Shown here piece by piece: positions 19,909-30,100 of a stretch of 64,000 bases of DNA. Within the stretch, counting starts at the first letter, position 1; each line of letters begins with the position of its first letter. The DNA comes from Aculops lycopersici (taxonomy: Eukaryota > Arthropoda > Arachnida > Trombidiformes > Eriophyidae). A model generated the notes under the pieces. It saw nothing but the letters and a program-made list of their open reading frames with translations. It had not been told where the DNA came from and searched no databases. The stretch is from contig WNKI01000003.1 of the NCBI GenBank assembly GCA_015350385.1, positions 2,437,001-2,501,000 on the forward strand. Direction: 5' to 3'. The translations under genes were made by a program, and so were the position numbers.

Positions 19909-21891
19909 TCAAAGTCTTTGCATGATCTCCTTCGAAACTCCAATCTTTGCACTGTACACGAATCTCTCGATGGCCCAAACACAAAACGATAGAAAGACGC
20001 CGGCAAAAATTATAATAAACACACCGCCGATGTTCTCGATACTGATTCCCTCGGATTCGTCGTTACTATCGCATATGACTCTCTTTGGATTATTTGTCCA
20101 CCACTTCTCACGCAAAACTTCCATGTATCGCTGATTGATTAGTTGCAAAATGGCATAACTCAAGTCCTCTTTGAGCTGTTCGTCGCCCTTCCTCAATCCT
20201 AAGGCAATCGGTTTCCTACTAAACTCGTCGCCGACTGCCTTAAAGCTACAATCAGTCATCACTGCATGCTTGACCAAATTTGCATCAGCCAACAGGGCAA
20301 ATCCATCCTCTAGAGTGGACATTTTTGCTCGCCTTATACCCGCTTCTACGCTTTCCGGCATCCCCACCTGTTGGATTTGAGCCCAAATCTTAGTGTACTT
20401 GTCACTAATTGGATAATCCCAAACTGCAAACTTGGCTCTCTCAGCCACACTTAACGAGTCATTGAGGGACATTTGCTTCCATACATTATAAAAGATTTCC
20501 TCGATGTAAGCCATCCGCTCGAAGTAAGCATTCTCGGCAGTTCCATCGATAGGTGCGTACTTGATTCGATATTGTTTGGCCAAATCATCGAGCGATTCAA
20601 TGGGAATGTCCAATCGGGATACAGTCAAGAATGCGGCAAGATTTGCAGTGTAGGATGCGATAACAATAAAACAAAACAACCACCAGGCTCCAGCTACAAC
20701 GCGGCCACTTAGATTCTGAGGCGCCTCGCCTCCACCTTGAGGTGTCAAGCTAGTTATACAAAACCACAGTGAATCTCGCAAGCCAAAATCCGGTTTTCCA
20801 TCCTCAACATCACTCTCCGAGTCATCGTCTCTGTTGCCCCAAGATATTAGACTCTTCCTAAGATTGATACCTGGCTGGTGATCGCCCGACTGGTGGTCTT
20901 TTTGTGGATATTCGAATCGATTTGAGTCTTCGACAGGATGAATCGAATCCTTACGGTAACTTAAAATGTTCGACATGAAACTAGTTTCATGTTTATTTTT
21001 CTCTCCATCGTGAGCTACATCTGATCTGAGAGATTTGGTTAAAGGTCCAAAGGATTGGCCGCCAGAGAAATCGTACATAGAGTCTTTCCAATCAGCGTTG
21101 AATGTTGGCGCATCGAATGGCAATGGCAAGCCATTGGCCTTCTGTCTAGCCTCTTTGCTATGCTTCTTGCGATTATCTCGAAGTCTCTGGATACGAGACA
21201 AATTCTTATGACTGTAGGGACTCAATCTATCGAAGAGAAAGATGAAAAATGACGTTACGAGGTAAGCGATTGTTATAGAGAACCAAACCTCATTGTCAAG
21301 AACTGTGAGAAACTTGAACCAGTCTTTTGGTACCTCTGGTTTCTTGAGAAGGATTTGGATTCCAATCAAATCGTAGAATGGAACTGTAAAATCAATATCC
21401 AACTCGCGCTCTGCCATCACAGCCAAAGGCGCTAAGGCTAAATCTGCCTTCCTTTTCTCAAGATCACCTACCAGACCATTCCAATCCTCGGTGACTTTTC
21501 TCACTGGAGGCTGACCCTTAACTCGCTCAATACTAACATGTTTAAACTTGGTGCCAAATTTGTTATCAGCAACTTGATAAATTTCATAAGTTACTTCGTA
21601 GGGTAAATGTTTAATTAGTTCCTCGAAAAAGTCCACACAATAACCATACCAACCCTGGCTGATATTCTTGCTTATGATTTCCTCACTCAAATCCGATTCG
21701 TTGAGTCGCATCATAAAAGGTGGATTCTCCAAGGTGACAATCTTGAGGTGCCGACTGGGTTTAGTCTTCTTGGTGTTGGGATTGTTGCTGTTGCATTGGT
21801 TTGCTTGGAATAACAACAATCCAAATGTCATCACTATGTAGTAGTTATATACAATAGATATAATCGAGGTCTTGTATGAGTTTACAATCAT
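19909..21891 (-). CDS. IR25a-like ionotropic receptor lacking the amino-terminal domain
   Basis: 660 residues, one exon, ATG at 21891. A hydrophobic N-terminus (YIVMTFGLLLF) is a likely signal peptide. The ligand-binding S1 half then starts at once (LKIVTLENPPFM), with WNGLVGDL and APLAVMAERE, whose Arg is the iGluR ligand-contact position. M1 lies near 200-220, the pore loop is SLTPQGGGEAPQNLSG, M2 is SYTANLAAFLTVSRLDIP, then S2 (AENAYFERMAYIEEIFYN, VWDYPISDKY, EFSRKPIALGL) and a final TM (IGGVFIIIFAGVFLSF). These blocks are near-identical to insect IR25a, a co-receptor in olfaction, taste, thermo- and hygrosensation. IR25a normally carries about 400 extra N-terminal residues, absent here. 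Between M1 and the pore is a polar insert of over 100 residues. Its start lies only 32 bp after the SNRPE stop. Confidence 0.9.
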   Translation of the reverse strand: MIVNSYKTSIISIVYNYYIVMTFGLLLFQANQCNSNNPNTKKTKPSRHLKIVTLENPPFMMRLNESDLSEEIISKNISQGWYGYCVDFFEELIKHLPYEVTYEIYQVADNKFGTKFKHVSIERVKGQPPVRKVTEDWNGLVGDLEKRKADLALAPLAVMAERELDIDFTVPFYDLIGIQILLKKPEVPKDWFKFLTVLDNEVWFSITIAYLVTSFFIFLFDRLSPYSHKNLSRIQRLRDNRKKHSKEARQKANGLPLPFDAPTFNADWKDSMYDFSGGQSFGPLTKSLRSDVAHDGEKNKHETSFMSNILSYRKDSIHPVEDSNRFEYPQKDHQSGDHQPGINLRKSLISWGNRDDDSESDVEDGKPDFGLRDSLWFCITSLTPQGGGEAPQNLSGRVVAGAWWLFCFIVIASYTANLAAFLTVSRLDIPIESLDDLAKQYRIKYAPIDGTAENAYFERMAYIEEIFYNVWKQMSLNDSLSVAERAKFAVWDYPISDKYTKIWAQIQQVGMPESVEAGIRRAKMSTLEDGFALLADANLVKHAVMTDCSFKAVGDEFSRKPIALGLRKGDEQLKEDLSYAILQLINQRYMEVLREKWWTNNPKRVICDSNDESEGISIENIGGVFIIIFAGVFLSFCVWAIERFVYSAKIGVSKEIMQRL

Positions 21892-21923
21892 TATGTATGT
21901 ATATCTTTTCCTCTTCGCTCGAT

Positions 21924-22208
21924 CTATGACTGGGCAGCTTGAATCAATGTTATGTTCTCGCCCTTGAGTAATATCCTACCTAAAGATTTTTTAACATTTG
22001 ATTTGATGTAATACTCGCAAGCGTCGTCCAAGACTAGATTCATATACTCATCGAACCCGATCAGCACTCCCTCTATTCTCATTTTGACGTTTTCCGATAG
22101 CCACACCTGGATCCTGGATCTATTCTGGAGAAATCTAAAGATCAGGTTGATGGGCTGTACCATAACCTTCTGAATCTTGGGCTTGGGAGCCTGATGGGTG
22201 GATGACAT
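21924..22208 (-). CDS. SNRPE: Small nuclear ribonucleoprotein E (SmE)
   Basis: 94 residues from ATG 22208, against 92 in human SmE. Core blocks VMVQPINLIFRFLQNRSRIQ (Sm1) and GFDEYMNLVLDDACE plus LGRILLKGENITLIQ (Sm2) are almost unchanged from other animals. SmE is part of the heptameric Sm ring on spliceosomal snRNAs in the nucleus. An in-frame TTG-initiated extension upstream is ignored because the ATG gives the usual length. It is divergent from ISCA2 (666 bases apart) and the same strand as, and 32 bp upstream of, the IR25a-like gene. Confidence 0.97.
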   Translation of the reverse strand: MSSTHQAPKPKIQKVMVQPINLIFRFLQNRSRIQVWLSENVKMRIEGVLIGFDEYMNLVLDDACEYYIKSNVKKSLGRILLKGENITLIQAAQS

Positions 22209-22873
22209 GGCGCCTGTACTTTTGTTGGGAGGAGTGGACAATTGAGATATATTCTAGTAAAATGTATTTTCTAGATATGATAGCTGACGAATAGATTGTC
22301 TGTTAGTATCGCTTTCACAATGAATAATTATTATTACTAGTTGTCAGTTATATGGGTGATTAGATTGTAATAAAGAGAGATCATATGGTTTCCTCTAGCA
22401 ACCACCAGAATAACAAAACAAAAACACATGCTTTTACTTCAACGTACCGAGAAAAAGTTCACACGGGTCTGCCCGTTGCCGCCTACATCGGCCCACAAAC
22501 GGGCGGCACCAATCCTGTCCGCAGTCCGAGGAGAGAGGTGACTGTTGCTGCGGTCGCTGCCGGTGCTGCCACTCACCATCCCATCCACCTGCACGGCCAC
22601 CGCAGGCAACGTCGAGCGAGAAAGAGAGAAGCAACAGCAGACAGGCGGCGGCCGCCGCCCTTGCCGCACACACTAACCTAACATAACACAGGGAATCACA
22701 AACCAAGCATACCGAGAAACTAGCCAACACAGCAGAAATCAACGTAGAAGCTGCAGTCATCCCTGTTGCCGTCATTCTACCTTGGCCACCTTACGCGGCC
22801 GCCAGAGGGAAAACTAATTGTGTTGAATTTTCATTCTTACTCATACTCACATCAAGTGATTATTATTATTGGT
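22209..22873. promoter_or_regulatory. Divergent promoter region, SNRPE / ISCA2
   Basis: 665 bases between the two divergent starts. The part nearest SNRPE is A/T-rich; 22430-22680 is CpG-rich with several CCG/GCC runs, typical of a shared housekeeping promoter. No TATA box seen. Frames in it lack domains. Confidence 0.45.
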
Positions 22874-23335
22874 ATGCTATTACTCAGAACCCTCGGCCGC
22901 CTGGCCTCAATCGAAGCGACAACATCAGCTAGATTTGCATCAACAATTGCATCACAGCAACATCAAAATAATAACAGTAATAGCCAATTATTTACCATCA
23001 AGGATTCCTGTTTGCAAAGATTGAAACAAATCCTCACTAAGCCACAAGAGGAATATTTGAGAATACATGTTGAAACTGGTGGATGCTCTGGCTTCTCTTA
23101 TATGTTCGAGATTGAAGACAAAAATATAGATCCAAAGGAAGATTTGGTCTTTGAGAGGGAAGCATACAAGGTTGTTATCAACAAGGATATCTTGCCATAT
23201 ATGAAAGGAGCAGCTATCGAGTTTGACGACAGCTTAATGAAAAGCTCCTTTTCAATCAAGAATCCCATTGCCGAGACTAAATGTAGCTGTGGAACTTCGT
23301 TTTCGGTAGATTTTAATAAAATAGACAAACAATGA
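22874..23335 (+). CDS. ISCA2: Mitochondrial iron-sulfur cluster assembly protein ISCA2
   Basis: 153 residues from ATG 22874. The first ~30 residues (MLLLRTLGRLAS... ARFAST) are Arg/Ser-rich without acids, a typical mitochondrial presequence. A short Asn/Gln linker follows, then an A-type Fe-S domain. The three conserved cysteines are present: GGCSGF and the pair in CSCG near the C-terminus. ISCA2 works with ISCA1 and IBA57 to make [4Fe-4S] clusters in the matrix. It is told apart from ISCA1 by the N-terminal DSCLQRLKQI and C-terminal SFSIKNP blocks. Single exon, divergent from SNRPE. Confidence 0.93.
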   Translation: MLLLRTLGRLASIEATTSARFASTIASQQHQNNNSNSQLFTIKDSCLQRLKQILTKPQEEYLRIHVETGGCSGFSYMFEIEDKNIDPKEDLVFEREAYKVVINKDILPYMKGAAIEFDDSLMKSSFSIKNPIAETKCSCGTSFSVDFNKIDKQ

Positions 23336-23671
23336 CAACATGAGCTAAATTTGAAACAAGCTGACTTAAGCACTATCATTATCATCCACAAAACAACCAA
23401 CCAAACCCAATCACAACAAAGGCCTTATAAGTTCATTGTTATCATTATCGTTGATTATTCTACTTCATAACATTTAGCAAAAGATCAACAACAACCACAA
23501 ATCAACTCAATCAAGCCAGATATTTCAACAGCAACAGCAAACAAGAAAATCTCGTTCACTCTTGGAACGATCTATTATTGTCAGACAATAATCATCAAAT
23601 TATTCTCATAATTATTATCGCATGCGATATTTTATCATTATATTGAGAGAGTAAACTCAACAAACCCCATC
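23336..23671. other. Intergenic spacer between ISCA2 and Scribble-like gene
   Basis: 336 A/T-rich bases with CAA/ATT triplets; 3' UTR of ISCA2 and 5' region of the next gene. No clear signal seen. Confidence 0.6.
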
Positions 23672-26600
23672 ATGAAGTGCATTAGTATTTTCAAGTGCAA
23701 CCCGCAAATTGAAGTTATCGATAAAAGCCATTGCAGCCTCGAAGATGTGCCTAATTTTCAAAACTACTCAAGATCATTGGAAGAATTGTTCCTCGACGCT
23801 AACAAGCTAACTGTACTTAATGAAAACGTATTTAAGCTAACAAGATTAAGGAGATTTAGTTGTAGCGATAATGCTATCCAAGATATACCGCCTGACATTG
23901 CGAAATTAGTCAACTTGGTCGAATTAGATTGTAGTAGAAACAAGATCCTTGCCATACCAGAACAAATCAAATTTTTACGTGGCTTACAAATTTGTGATTT
24001 CAGCGCAAATAATATTGAATACTTACCATCTGGCCTAGTGCAACTCAAGAACTTAACCTGCTTGACCTTGAATTATTGTCCAATTAAGAGTTTACCTGAG
24101 GACTTTGGTCTATTGAAGAATCTAGAATCTCTCGAGTTACGCGAGAATGAGCTCGAATCCTTGCCAGCTAGTATAACTAGCTTAGAGAGTTTAAAGAAAT
24201 TGGATGTGGGGAGAAATTTGATTAGCCAGCTTCCTGAGGATATTGGGCGACTAACAAAATTGGAATACCTTCTAGTGGATGGTAATCGACTTGAGACTGT
24301 TCCAACGAAAATTGGACGCCTAGAAAACTTGCAATGCCTAGATTTAGGACAGCAAGAGTATGGGCTCAAGTATTTGCCCGAGGAAATAAGCGGATTAGTA
24401 TCACTCACTGACTTACATTTATCTGAGAATCATCTGCAAAGTTTGCCAGATGGCATCAGAAACATGAAGTGCCTGACCATCTTTAAAGCCGACAATAACT
24501 ATCTATCTGAACTGAATCCAAATATTGGCGGCTGCACTGCATTAGAAGAATTGGTCTTGACTTCAAATCAAATTATGAAACTACCGTCCACAATTGGTAA
24601 CCTTACTAACTTACGCTCGATGAATATCGACGGAAACCTTCTCAAAGAGTTAACACCTCAAATTGGAAATCTCAAGAGGCTTGGAATTCTATCTTTACGC
24701 GACAATATATTGACTCATTTGCCAACCGAAATTGGACAACTCGAGATGGCAACTGTTATGGACTTTTCTGGTAATCGTCTGGAGTATTTGCCCATAAGTA
24801 TAACAGCACTTAATTTGAAGGCCTTATGGTTGTCGAAGAACCAGGCACAACCGTTGCCTAGGTTGCAAATCGACGAGTTGAATCATGGAACAAAAGTTCT
24901 CACCTGTTACTTACTGCCGCAACAGAGCGAGGCGATGGATGAGCTCGAGCACCAACAGCTGATGATGCAAAGCGAGAATCAGGAAAATTACGACCCCAAT
25001 CGGCAAGCTGCCGTTACATTTGACAATGTTGTCATTGATGATATTGAGCTATCAAATGATGCAAACTTTGTTAGACACGACACACCGCATCCACGAGAAC
25101 TCAGGGCCCGACATGCAAAACTCTTGACGACCTCAAATCCACAAGAATCTGGCCTAAAGGGTCTCGACAATGCTAGTTTCTCACTGGCTGACAACCAACA
25201 GCAACACATTGGCCACCAAAACTACGGTGGTGACTTTGGCGACCAAGACCAAGCGCAAGCAATGCAATACAACCAGCAACATCTCGATTACGAATCTAAT
25301 GGTTTACCCGAAATACCTCCTTCCGTAAGTCACGATAGAACTGAGATTAAAAAGTTGATTAGCGAGTACCAACAACCAGAAAAGTATCACCACTATGCAA
25401 GTTATGATACGAATAACTTGAGTAACAACAACATCAATCAAGGCAATAGATATGTACAAGAGAATGGAGCATCATCGCAACAAGCTCAGCAACACCAATC
25501 ATTATTCCGAGATACATTGCAAAACTTGAAGCACGTTGATGACCGAGATTCAAAGTATCAACTTGAGCATCAAACTATTGACGACAAGTGCCAATTGCTC
25601 GACATACTAATCCGACGACTACCTCACCACAAACCTGGATTGGGTTTGAGCATAGCTGGAGGCAAAGATACTCCGCCTTATAAGGGCAATGACGAGGGTA
25701 TCTTTGTATCGCGAGTTACGCGCGGCGGCCCTGCCGAGGCGGCAGGTGTTAGGGATGGCGACAAGATATTAGCGGTAAACAATATTATCTTTTACAAAGG
25801 TATCACCCATCCCAAGGCAGTGGACATCTTCAAGCGTGTCAAGCCGGATTGTGCTGAGTTCACAATGCGGGTGCTGAGAGATCCAAATGACGCTTACTTG
25901 GAGAACGATCGTCACATCGACCACCAGTACACCGGAAATCAAACTCAACCTACCCGAGACGAGAGCGTCATTACCACAACAAGTTCCAAAGTTGTGGACA
26001 AGACATCGACATTCACTAGAACTTACACAATTCCAGTCAAGACAGAGACAAGCAATGGAACTGGAGCGGTTCATAATTTAAGATCGTTCCTGATGAAGGA
26101 ACCTGAAAAGTCCAAGCCAACGTCGGCGACTTTGCCACCTGGAGCTAGTTTGCTTGATAGTTCCTCAAGTAAGAATATCATTTACACAACTCTCGTCAAG
26201 GATTACAAGTACGACTTAGGTTTAGTGCTGGAGAATCGAACTGATGACAACGAGTCGAGATCAAATTGGTCCAATATTGTCATATCACAGATCAAACCAA
26301 ACAGTATTGCGTCACGAGATGGCAAGCTACAGGTGGGCGATAGGTTATTGTCTATCAATGGCGCCGATGTTACAGGAATCGATTTGGATCGAATCATGTT
26401 GATGCTTGAGGGTACCGACCGTTTCATCAGAATTGTTGTGTCGCGCGGCGACGACGACGATCCAATTGGAGCTGCTCTCAGAAACATGCCCCTAAGGCCG
26501 CCTTTAGGCAGCTGGTTTTCGAGCACCTCGAATATGTCAAACCGACCCTCGTTGATTGAATCTTATCAAAGGCCAACCTTTGGCTCGGTGAGCAGCAATT

Positions 26601-27034
26601 TACAGAAGACACACAATCAGCCACTTCAACAGCAACAACAACCACAACAGCATCAACATCAACTTCTGCAGCAGCAGTCTAAGCAGCAGCAGCAGCAAAC
26701 TGAACCGCGACGAGCCTCGCCAAGTGGACCCAAGCCACCAAAACCGCCGAAACCGTCGCACCTGATTGCGAGAGATGGAACAGAATCACCGAATGATTCG
26801 ATCCTAAACCAATATGACGACAACAACCCCATCGCAAGACCGCGAGGCATGAGCGGTGGCTCACTAGGCGGCGGTGATCAGAATCTTGCAGCAAGTGGTT
26901 TGACGCTCAGAACCTTGGACCCGGAGACCCGGGCAGCTTGGCGTCGCGAGAGGCTCAAGTCCATCGACGATGATGTTGAAATGGCCAAACTAATCCAGGA
27001 GGCTCAACGTAGAAGACAAATGACGGAAAATTAA
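23672..27034 (+). CDS. Scribble-like LAP protein: LRRs plus two PDZ domains
   Basis: 1,120 residues, one exon. The N-terminus (CISIFKCNPQIEVIDKSHCS, then SRSLEELFLDANKL) is the LAP-family signature, followed by about 16 leucine-rich repeats to ~residue 405 and the LAP region ending LTCYLLPQQSEAMDELE. A Gln/Asn-rich linker leads to PDZ1 near 653-735 (GLGLSIAGGKDTPPYKGNDE, GIFVSRVTRGGPAEAAGV) and PDZ2 near 842-925 (YDLGLVLENRTDD, LQVGDRLLSINGADVTG). A poly-Gln and PxxP segment follows, then a basic/acidic C-terminal helix (RAAWRRERLKSIDDDVEMAK). PDZ1 resembles Scribble PDZ1. Drosophila and vertebrate Scribble have four PDZs; Erbin/Lano have one or none. Scribble sets basolateral polarity with Dlg and Lgl. 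Ortholog of Scribble with fewer PDZs is the best reading. Confidence 0.9.
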   Translation: MKCISIFKCNPQIEVIDKSHCSLEDVPNFQNYSRSLEELFLDANKLTVLNENVFKLTRLRRFSCSDNAIQDIPPDIAKLVNLVELDCSRNKILAIPEQIKFLRGLQICDFSANNIEYLPSGLVQLKNLTCLTLNYCPIKSLPEDFGLLKNLESLELRENELESLPASITSLESLKKLDVGRNLISQLPEDIGRLTKLEYLLVDGNRLETVPTKIGRLENLQCLDLGQQEYGLKYLPEEISGLVSLTDLHLSENHLQSLPDGIRNMKCLTIFKADNNYLSELNPNIGGCTALEELVLTSNQIMKLPSTIGNLTNLRSMNIDGNLLKELTPQIGNLKRLGILSLRDNILTHLPTEIGQLEMATVMDFSGNRLEYLPISITALNLKALWLSKNQAQPLPRLQIDELNHGTKVLTCYLLPQQSEAMDELEHQQLMMQSENQENYDPNRQAAVTFDNVVIDDIELSNDANFVRHDTPHPRELRARHAKLLTTSNPQESGLKGLDNASFSLADNQQQHIGHQNYGGDFGDQDQAQAMQYNQQHLDYESNGLPEIPPSVSHDRTEIKKLISEYQQPEKYHHYASYDTNNLSNNNINQGNRYVQENGASSQQAQQHQSLFRDTLQNLKHVDDRDSKYQLEHQTIDDKCQLLDILIRRLPHHKPGLGLSIAGGKDTPPYKGNDEGIFVSRVTRGGPAEAAGVRDGDKILAVNNIIFYKGITHPKAVDIFKRVKPDCAEFTMRVLRDPNDAYLENDRHIDHQYTGNQTQPTRDESVITTTSSKVVDKTSTFTRTYTIPVKTETSNGTGAVHNLRSFLMKEPEKSKPTSATLPPGASLLDSSSSKNIIYTTLVKDYKYDLGLVLENRTDDNESRSNWSNIVISQIKPNSIASRDGKLQVGDRLLSINGADVTGIDLDRIMLMLEGTDRFIRIVVSRGDDDDPIGAALRNMPLRPPLGSWFSSTSNMSNRPSLIESYQRPTFGSVSSNLQKTHNQPLQQQQQPQQHQHQLLQQQSKQQQQQTEPRRASPSGPKPPKPPKPSHLIARDGTESPNDSILNQYDDNNPIARPRGMSGGSLGGGDQNLAASGLTLRTLDPETRAAWRRERLKSIDDDVEMAKLIQEAQRRRQMTEN

Positions 27035-27194
27035 AGGACATATAAAGTTATATTGCGTATCAACATCATCATCAAATTTTTAAACACATGCAAATATTTC
27101 AATCTCTGTATTTGCCTAAATGTCCCAATGTCATGTCCAAAAACTAAACACAAATAGAAATACATATTAGGAGATGATTTATTATAAAGAATTA
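27035..27194. other. Tail-to-tail spacer, Scribble-like / canoe
   Basis: 160 A/T-rich bases between the two stop codons. TTTATT at 27178-27183 (AATAAA on minus) sits 12 bases past the canoe stop. Both 3' UTRs must be very short or overlap. Confidence 0.5.
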
Positions 27195-30100
27195 TCATTT
27201 CTTAGCCGAGATATTGAACATCTTCAGTTTCTCCTGGAAGCTTAGTTTCTCAATGTTTACGTCGGCATTCGTTTGTTCCCTCGCTTTCACTATTCTTTGT
27301 CTTGGATCGTTGTAAACCTCTTGAGTTCCAATGACACCTGCAGAGTCTTCAAGCCAATTATTGTGAGTCTTGCTACTTAGAACCTCGTCAATATCCTCAA
27401 GCGTTAGGCTCTCAGCTGTGGTGTCCAGTTGGCTGGTTCCATTTGCTGCTGTCATCTGATGTTGTTGTTGTTGATGATCGTCAACATCATGTGAGTTAAT
27501 GTTGTTATTATTATTGACCACATTTTGGGTGTCAATCATTTGACCGTTCGATATTACCATTTGTTGATTACTATTCTGTCTGGTTAGATCTACATCGGGG
27601 CCCTCGTCATCGTCGTCTTCGTCGTCGTCATCTTCATCATCTTCGTCGTCGTCGTCGTCGTCATCATCTTCGTCATAGTTTGGTCTTCGATGTTGCATCT
27701 GATGCCCGTTGGTTCCAAGCTCTTGAGGCTGGAGGTTGCCATTATCATACACTTGATTTGGGTATTTTTGGAACAATTCGCTTCCATTTTGGCCTCGATG
27801 CTGCAACAGTTGCTGCTGATCCGATATGTTTGCCTGCGATTCAGGTAATGGCGAGGGGATCTGAGGTGCAGGCGACGGTGCGAGTTGAGGCGAGGGTGGT
27901 ATCAAGGTGTGAAGCGACTGATGCGGTTGGGTGTCAACCCATGAAACTTTTTTGGGTGACTTGAGTGGCGAAGTTGGGTTTGCAACAGTCGGCGAGGTTT
28001 GTTGGTCCTCGAATGTGACGGCCGGTGGTGGTGGCTGGAAGTGCACCTGTCGTTGTGGTTGTTGTTCTTGAGCAATTGGTTGCACTAGGCGATCTATATG
28101 GTGCGTGTTGGAGAGGGTTTGGTGATGAAGTTGTTGTGGCTGGATTGGCTGTTGGAACTGGACAACTCGTGGGCTGTGTATGTCCATAGGGTGCATTGAG
28201 GTGGGCAAAGGTGGTAGCGGTTGCTGTTGGCTCCGATCAACAGTTTGCTGCCCATGAACCATTTGTTGTTGCGGTAGTTGCTGTACTACCAAAGAATCCC
28301 TATCATGCATAATGGGAATTTGCTGATGCATCGGAGGCGGTGGTTCAAGCGGGGCAGGTGGAACGTAAGGTGGAACTCCAGCGCCCACCTGTGGTGAGAC
28401 AACAGTCTCGCTTGGAACTCTATTGATGATATCTAGGAGATGATGATAGATTGCAGCCTGTTTTGCTATCTTTAACGTTACCACTGGACCAGTTTGTTGC
28501 ATAAGTCGCGCTGCGATATCTTGATTAATATCTTGCAGTGAATTACCATCAACTTCTAGCAATTGATCACCAGCTTGCAATCTGCCATCCAATGCGGCAG
28601 CTCCATCTTTCACAACATTCTTGATGTATATTCCTTGGTGATCTTGGCCAACTCCTTGAGCTGCAATGATACTCAAGCCCATGGAGCTGTTCTTCTTTCT
28701 CAGTTGGATCACTATTATGTCCGGCATGTCCGGTTGGTGGTTCTTAAAATAGACTGTCCAATGGCCCGACGAGGTTGGCTGCACGGTGAATATGCACAAC
28801 TCCTGATCTCTAACTCGAATTTTAGATAAATAACTAATGAAATCCAACAAACCTTGTGGTATGTAACGGATCATATCAGATGAATATCCGTCGTCAGGAA
28901 TCAAAAAGGGAATCCTCAATTCGAAGTCTTCCTCGAGTGGATACTCGCCTGCAATATAGCTGTAGTCCATTGTGTAAAGAATATGTTGGATGATAGCACT
29001 GAGGGTGGAGTAGTTTTGTGGGTCTGGCTGATATCGCTGGAGTAAGGCACGTAATTGAACGGGATTTAGGCGGTCGCAACTATCGCAAGCTTCCTTCACG
29101 TCGAGGGGTGTGATCTTTGGCGGATATACTTTGGTCAAAAACTGGGTGATTTGAGTAACACGAGCCAAATGAAACTCGGCAGCCTGCTCAAGTCCTTGCT
29201 TCTCGGCCCACTTGTTGATCATAGCGAGGCGCACACCTAAACGCTCGCCCCAGGCTCTATTGCAATAAGTAGCGAAGTTGGCTTGACCGGTCAGCATGTT
29301 TGTCTGACGATCATAGAAACCAATCAGTCTATCAAATAACCATTTGCTGATGTGATGGAACAAATGCGAGAAGATTTGGATAGTGAGCGCAGCGTTCACT
29401 CTATTCTTGCGCATAGTGGACATTGTATCATTCAATACATCCAATATCTGATTAACACTCGAAGTCATGCCATTGGATGCGTTTGATCTGGTCATCATGG
29501 GTCCATCGTGTTCGTCTTGGTTGTCGAAAAACGAATGCAAAACTTGATCTAATTCTAGTTGCTTACAAGCCAATAAGTACTTGAACGAAGCCTTGATACT
29601 CTCGTACAGAATCTCTTGAGCCTCGATAGTGAAATGCGAAAGATGCTTGTCTTGCTTGTAGAAATGACTTAGATCTGATGAGTTAGCTAACCAAAATGCT
29701 AAAAAAGTTGGCTCCCTAGCATGAATCTCTATCGCCTCTCTAATAATGGCCGCTATTTTCTTGGTGAATGGCACAAAGAGTTCGGCTCTCTTTGGAGCTT
29801 GTAGTTCTGGATGGAATAGTGTTGATGCTCGATATCGGGATACCATATAGAGAACATAGGTTGGCGCTAACCTAAAGGTTGTGTCAGTGGGCTTGATGTG
29901 TGTGATAACTCTGCTGAGAAATAAATCTTCAACATCCTCTTTGACTTGGATGAGAGCCGGCAAAATTTGATCATTAGCACCTGTTGCCGGCGCGTACTGT
30001 TGCATAACTTGTTGCTGAATAGGATATTGGCTGTTGGGCATCATCTTGTTTGCTTGGAACTGCTTGTTTTGATGGTTGCCCATCATGTTCTGGTGGTTGT

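Noticed and set aside
21055..21252. Plus-strand frame opposite the IR25a-like insert, considered as sign that the insert is an intron
   Set aside because: The minus frame stays open and non-repetitive through the whole insert, and the opposite frame has no domain.
22385..22681. 98-codon plus frame between SNRPE and ISCA2
   Set aside because: Basic/His-rich with no domain, lies in the CpG-rich divergent promoter and is overlapped on the opposite strand.
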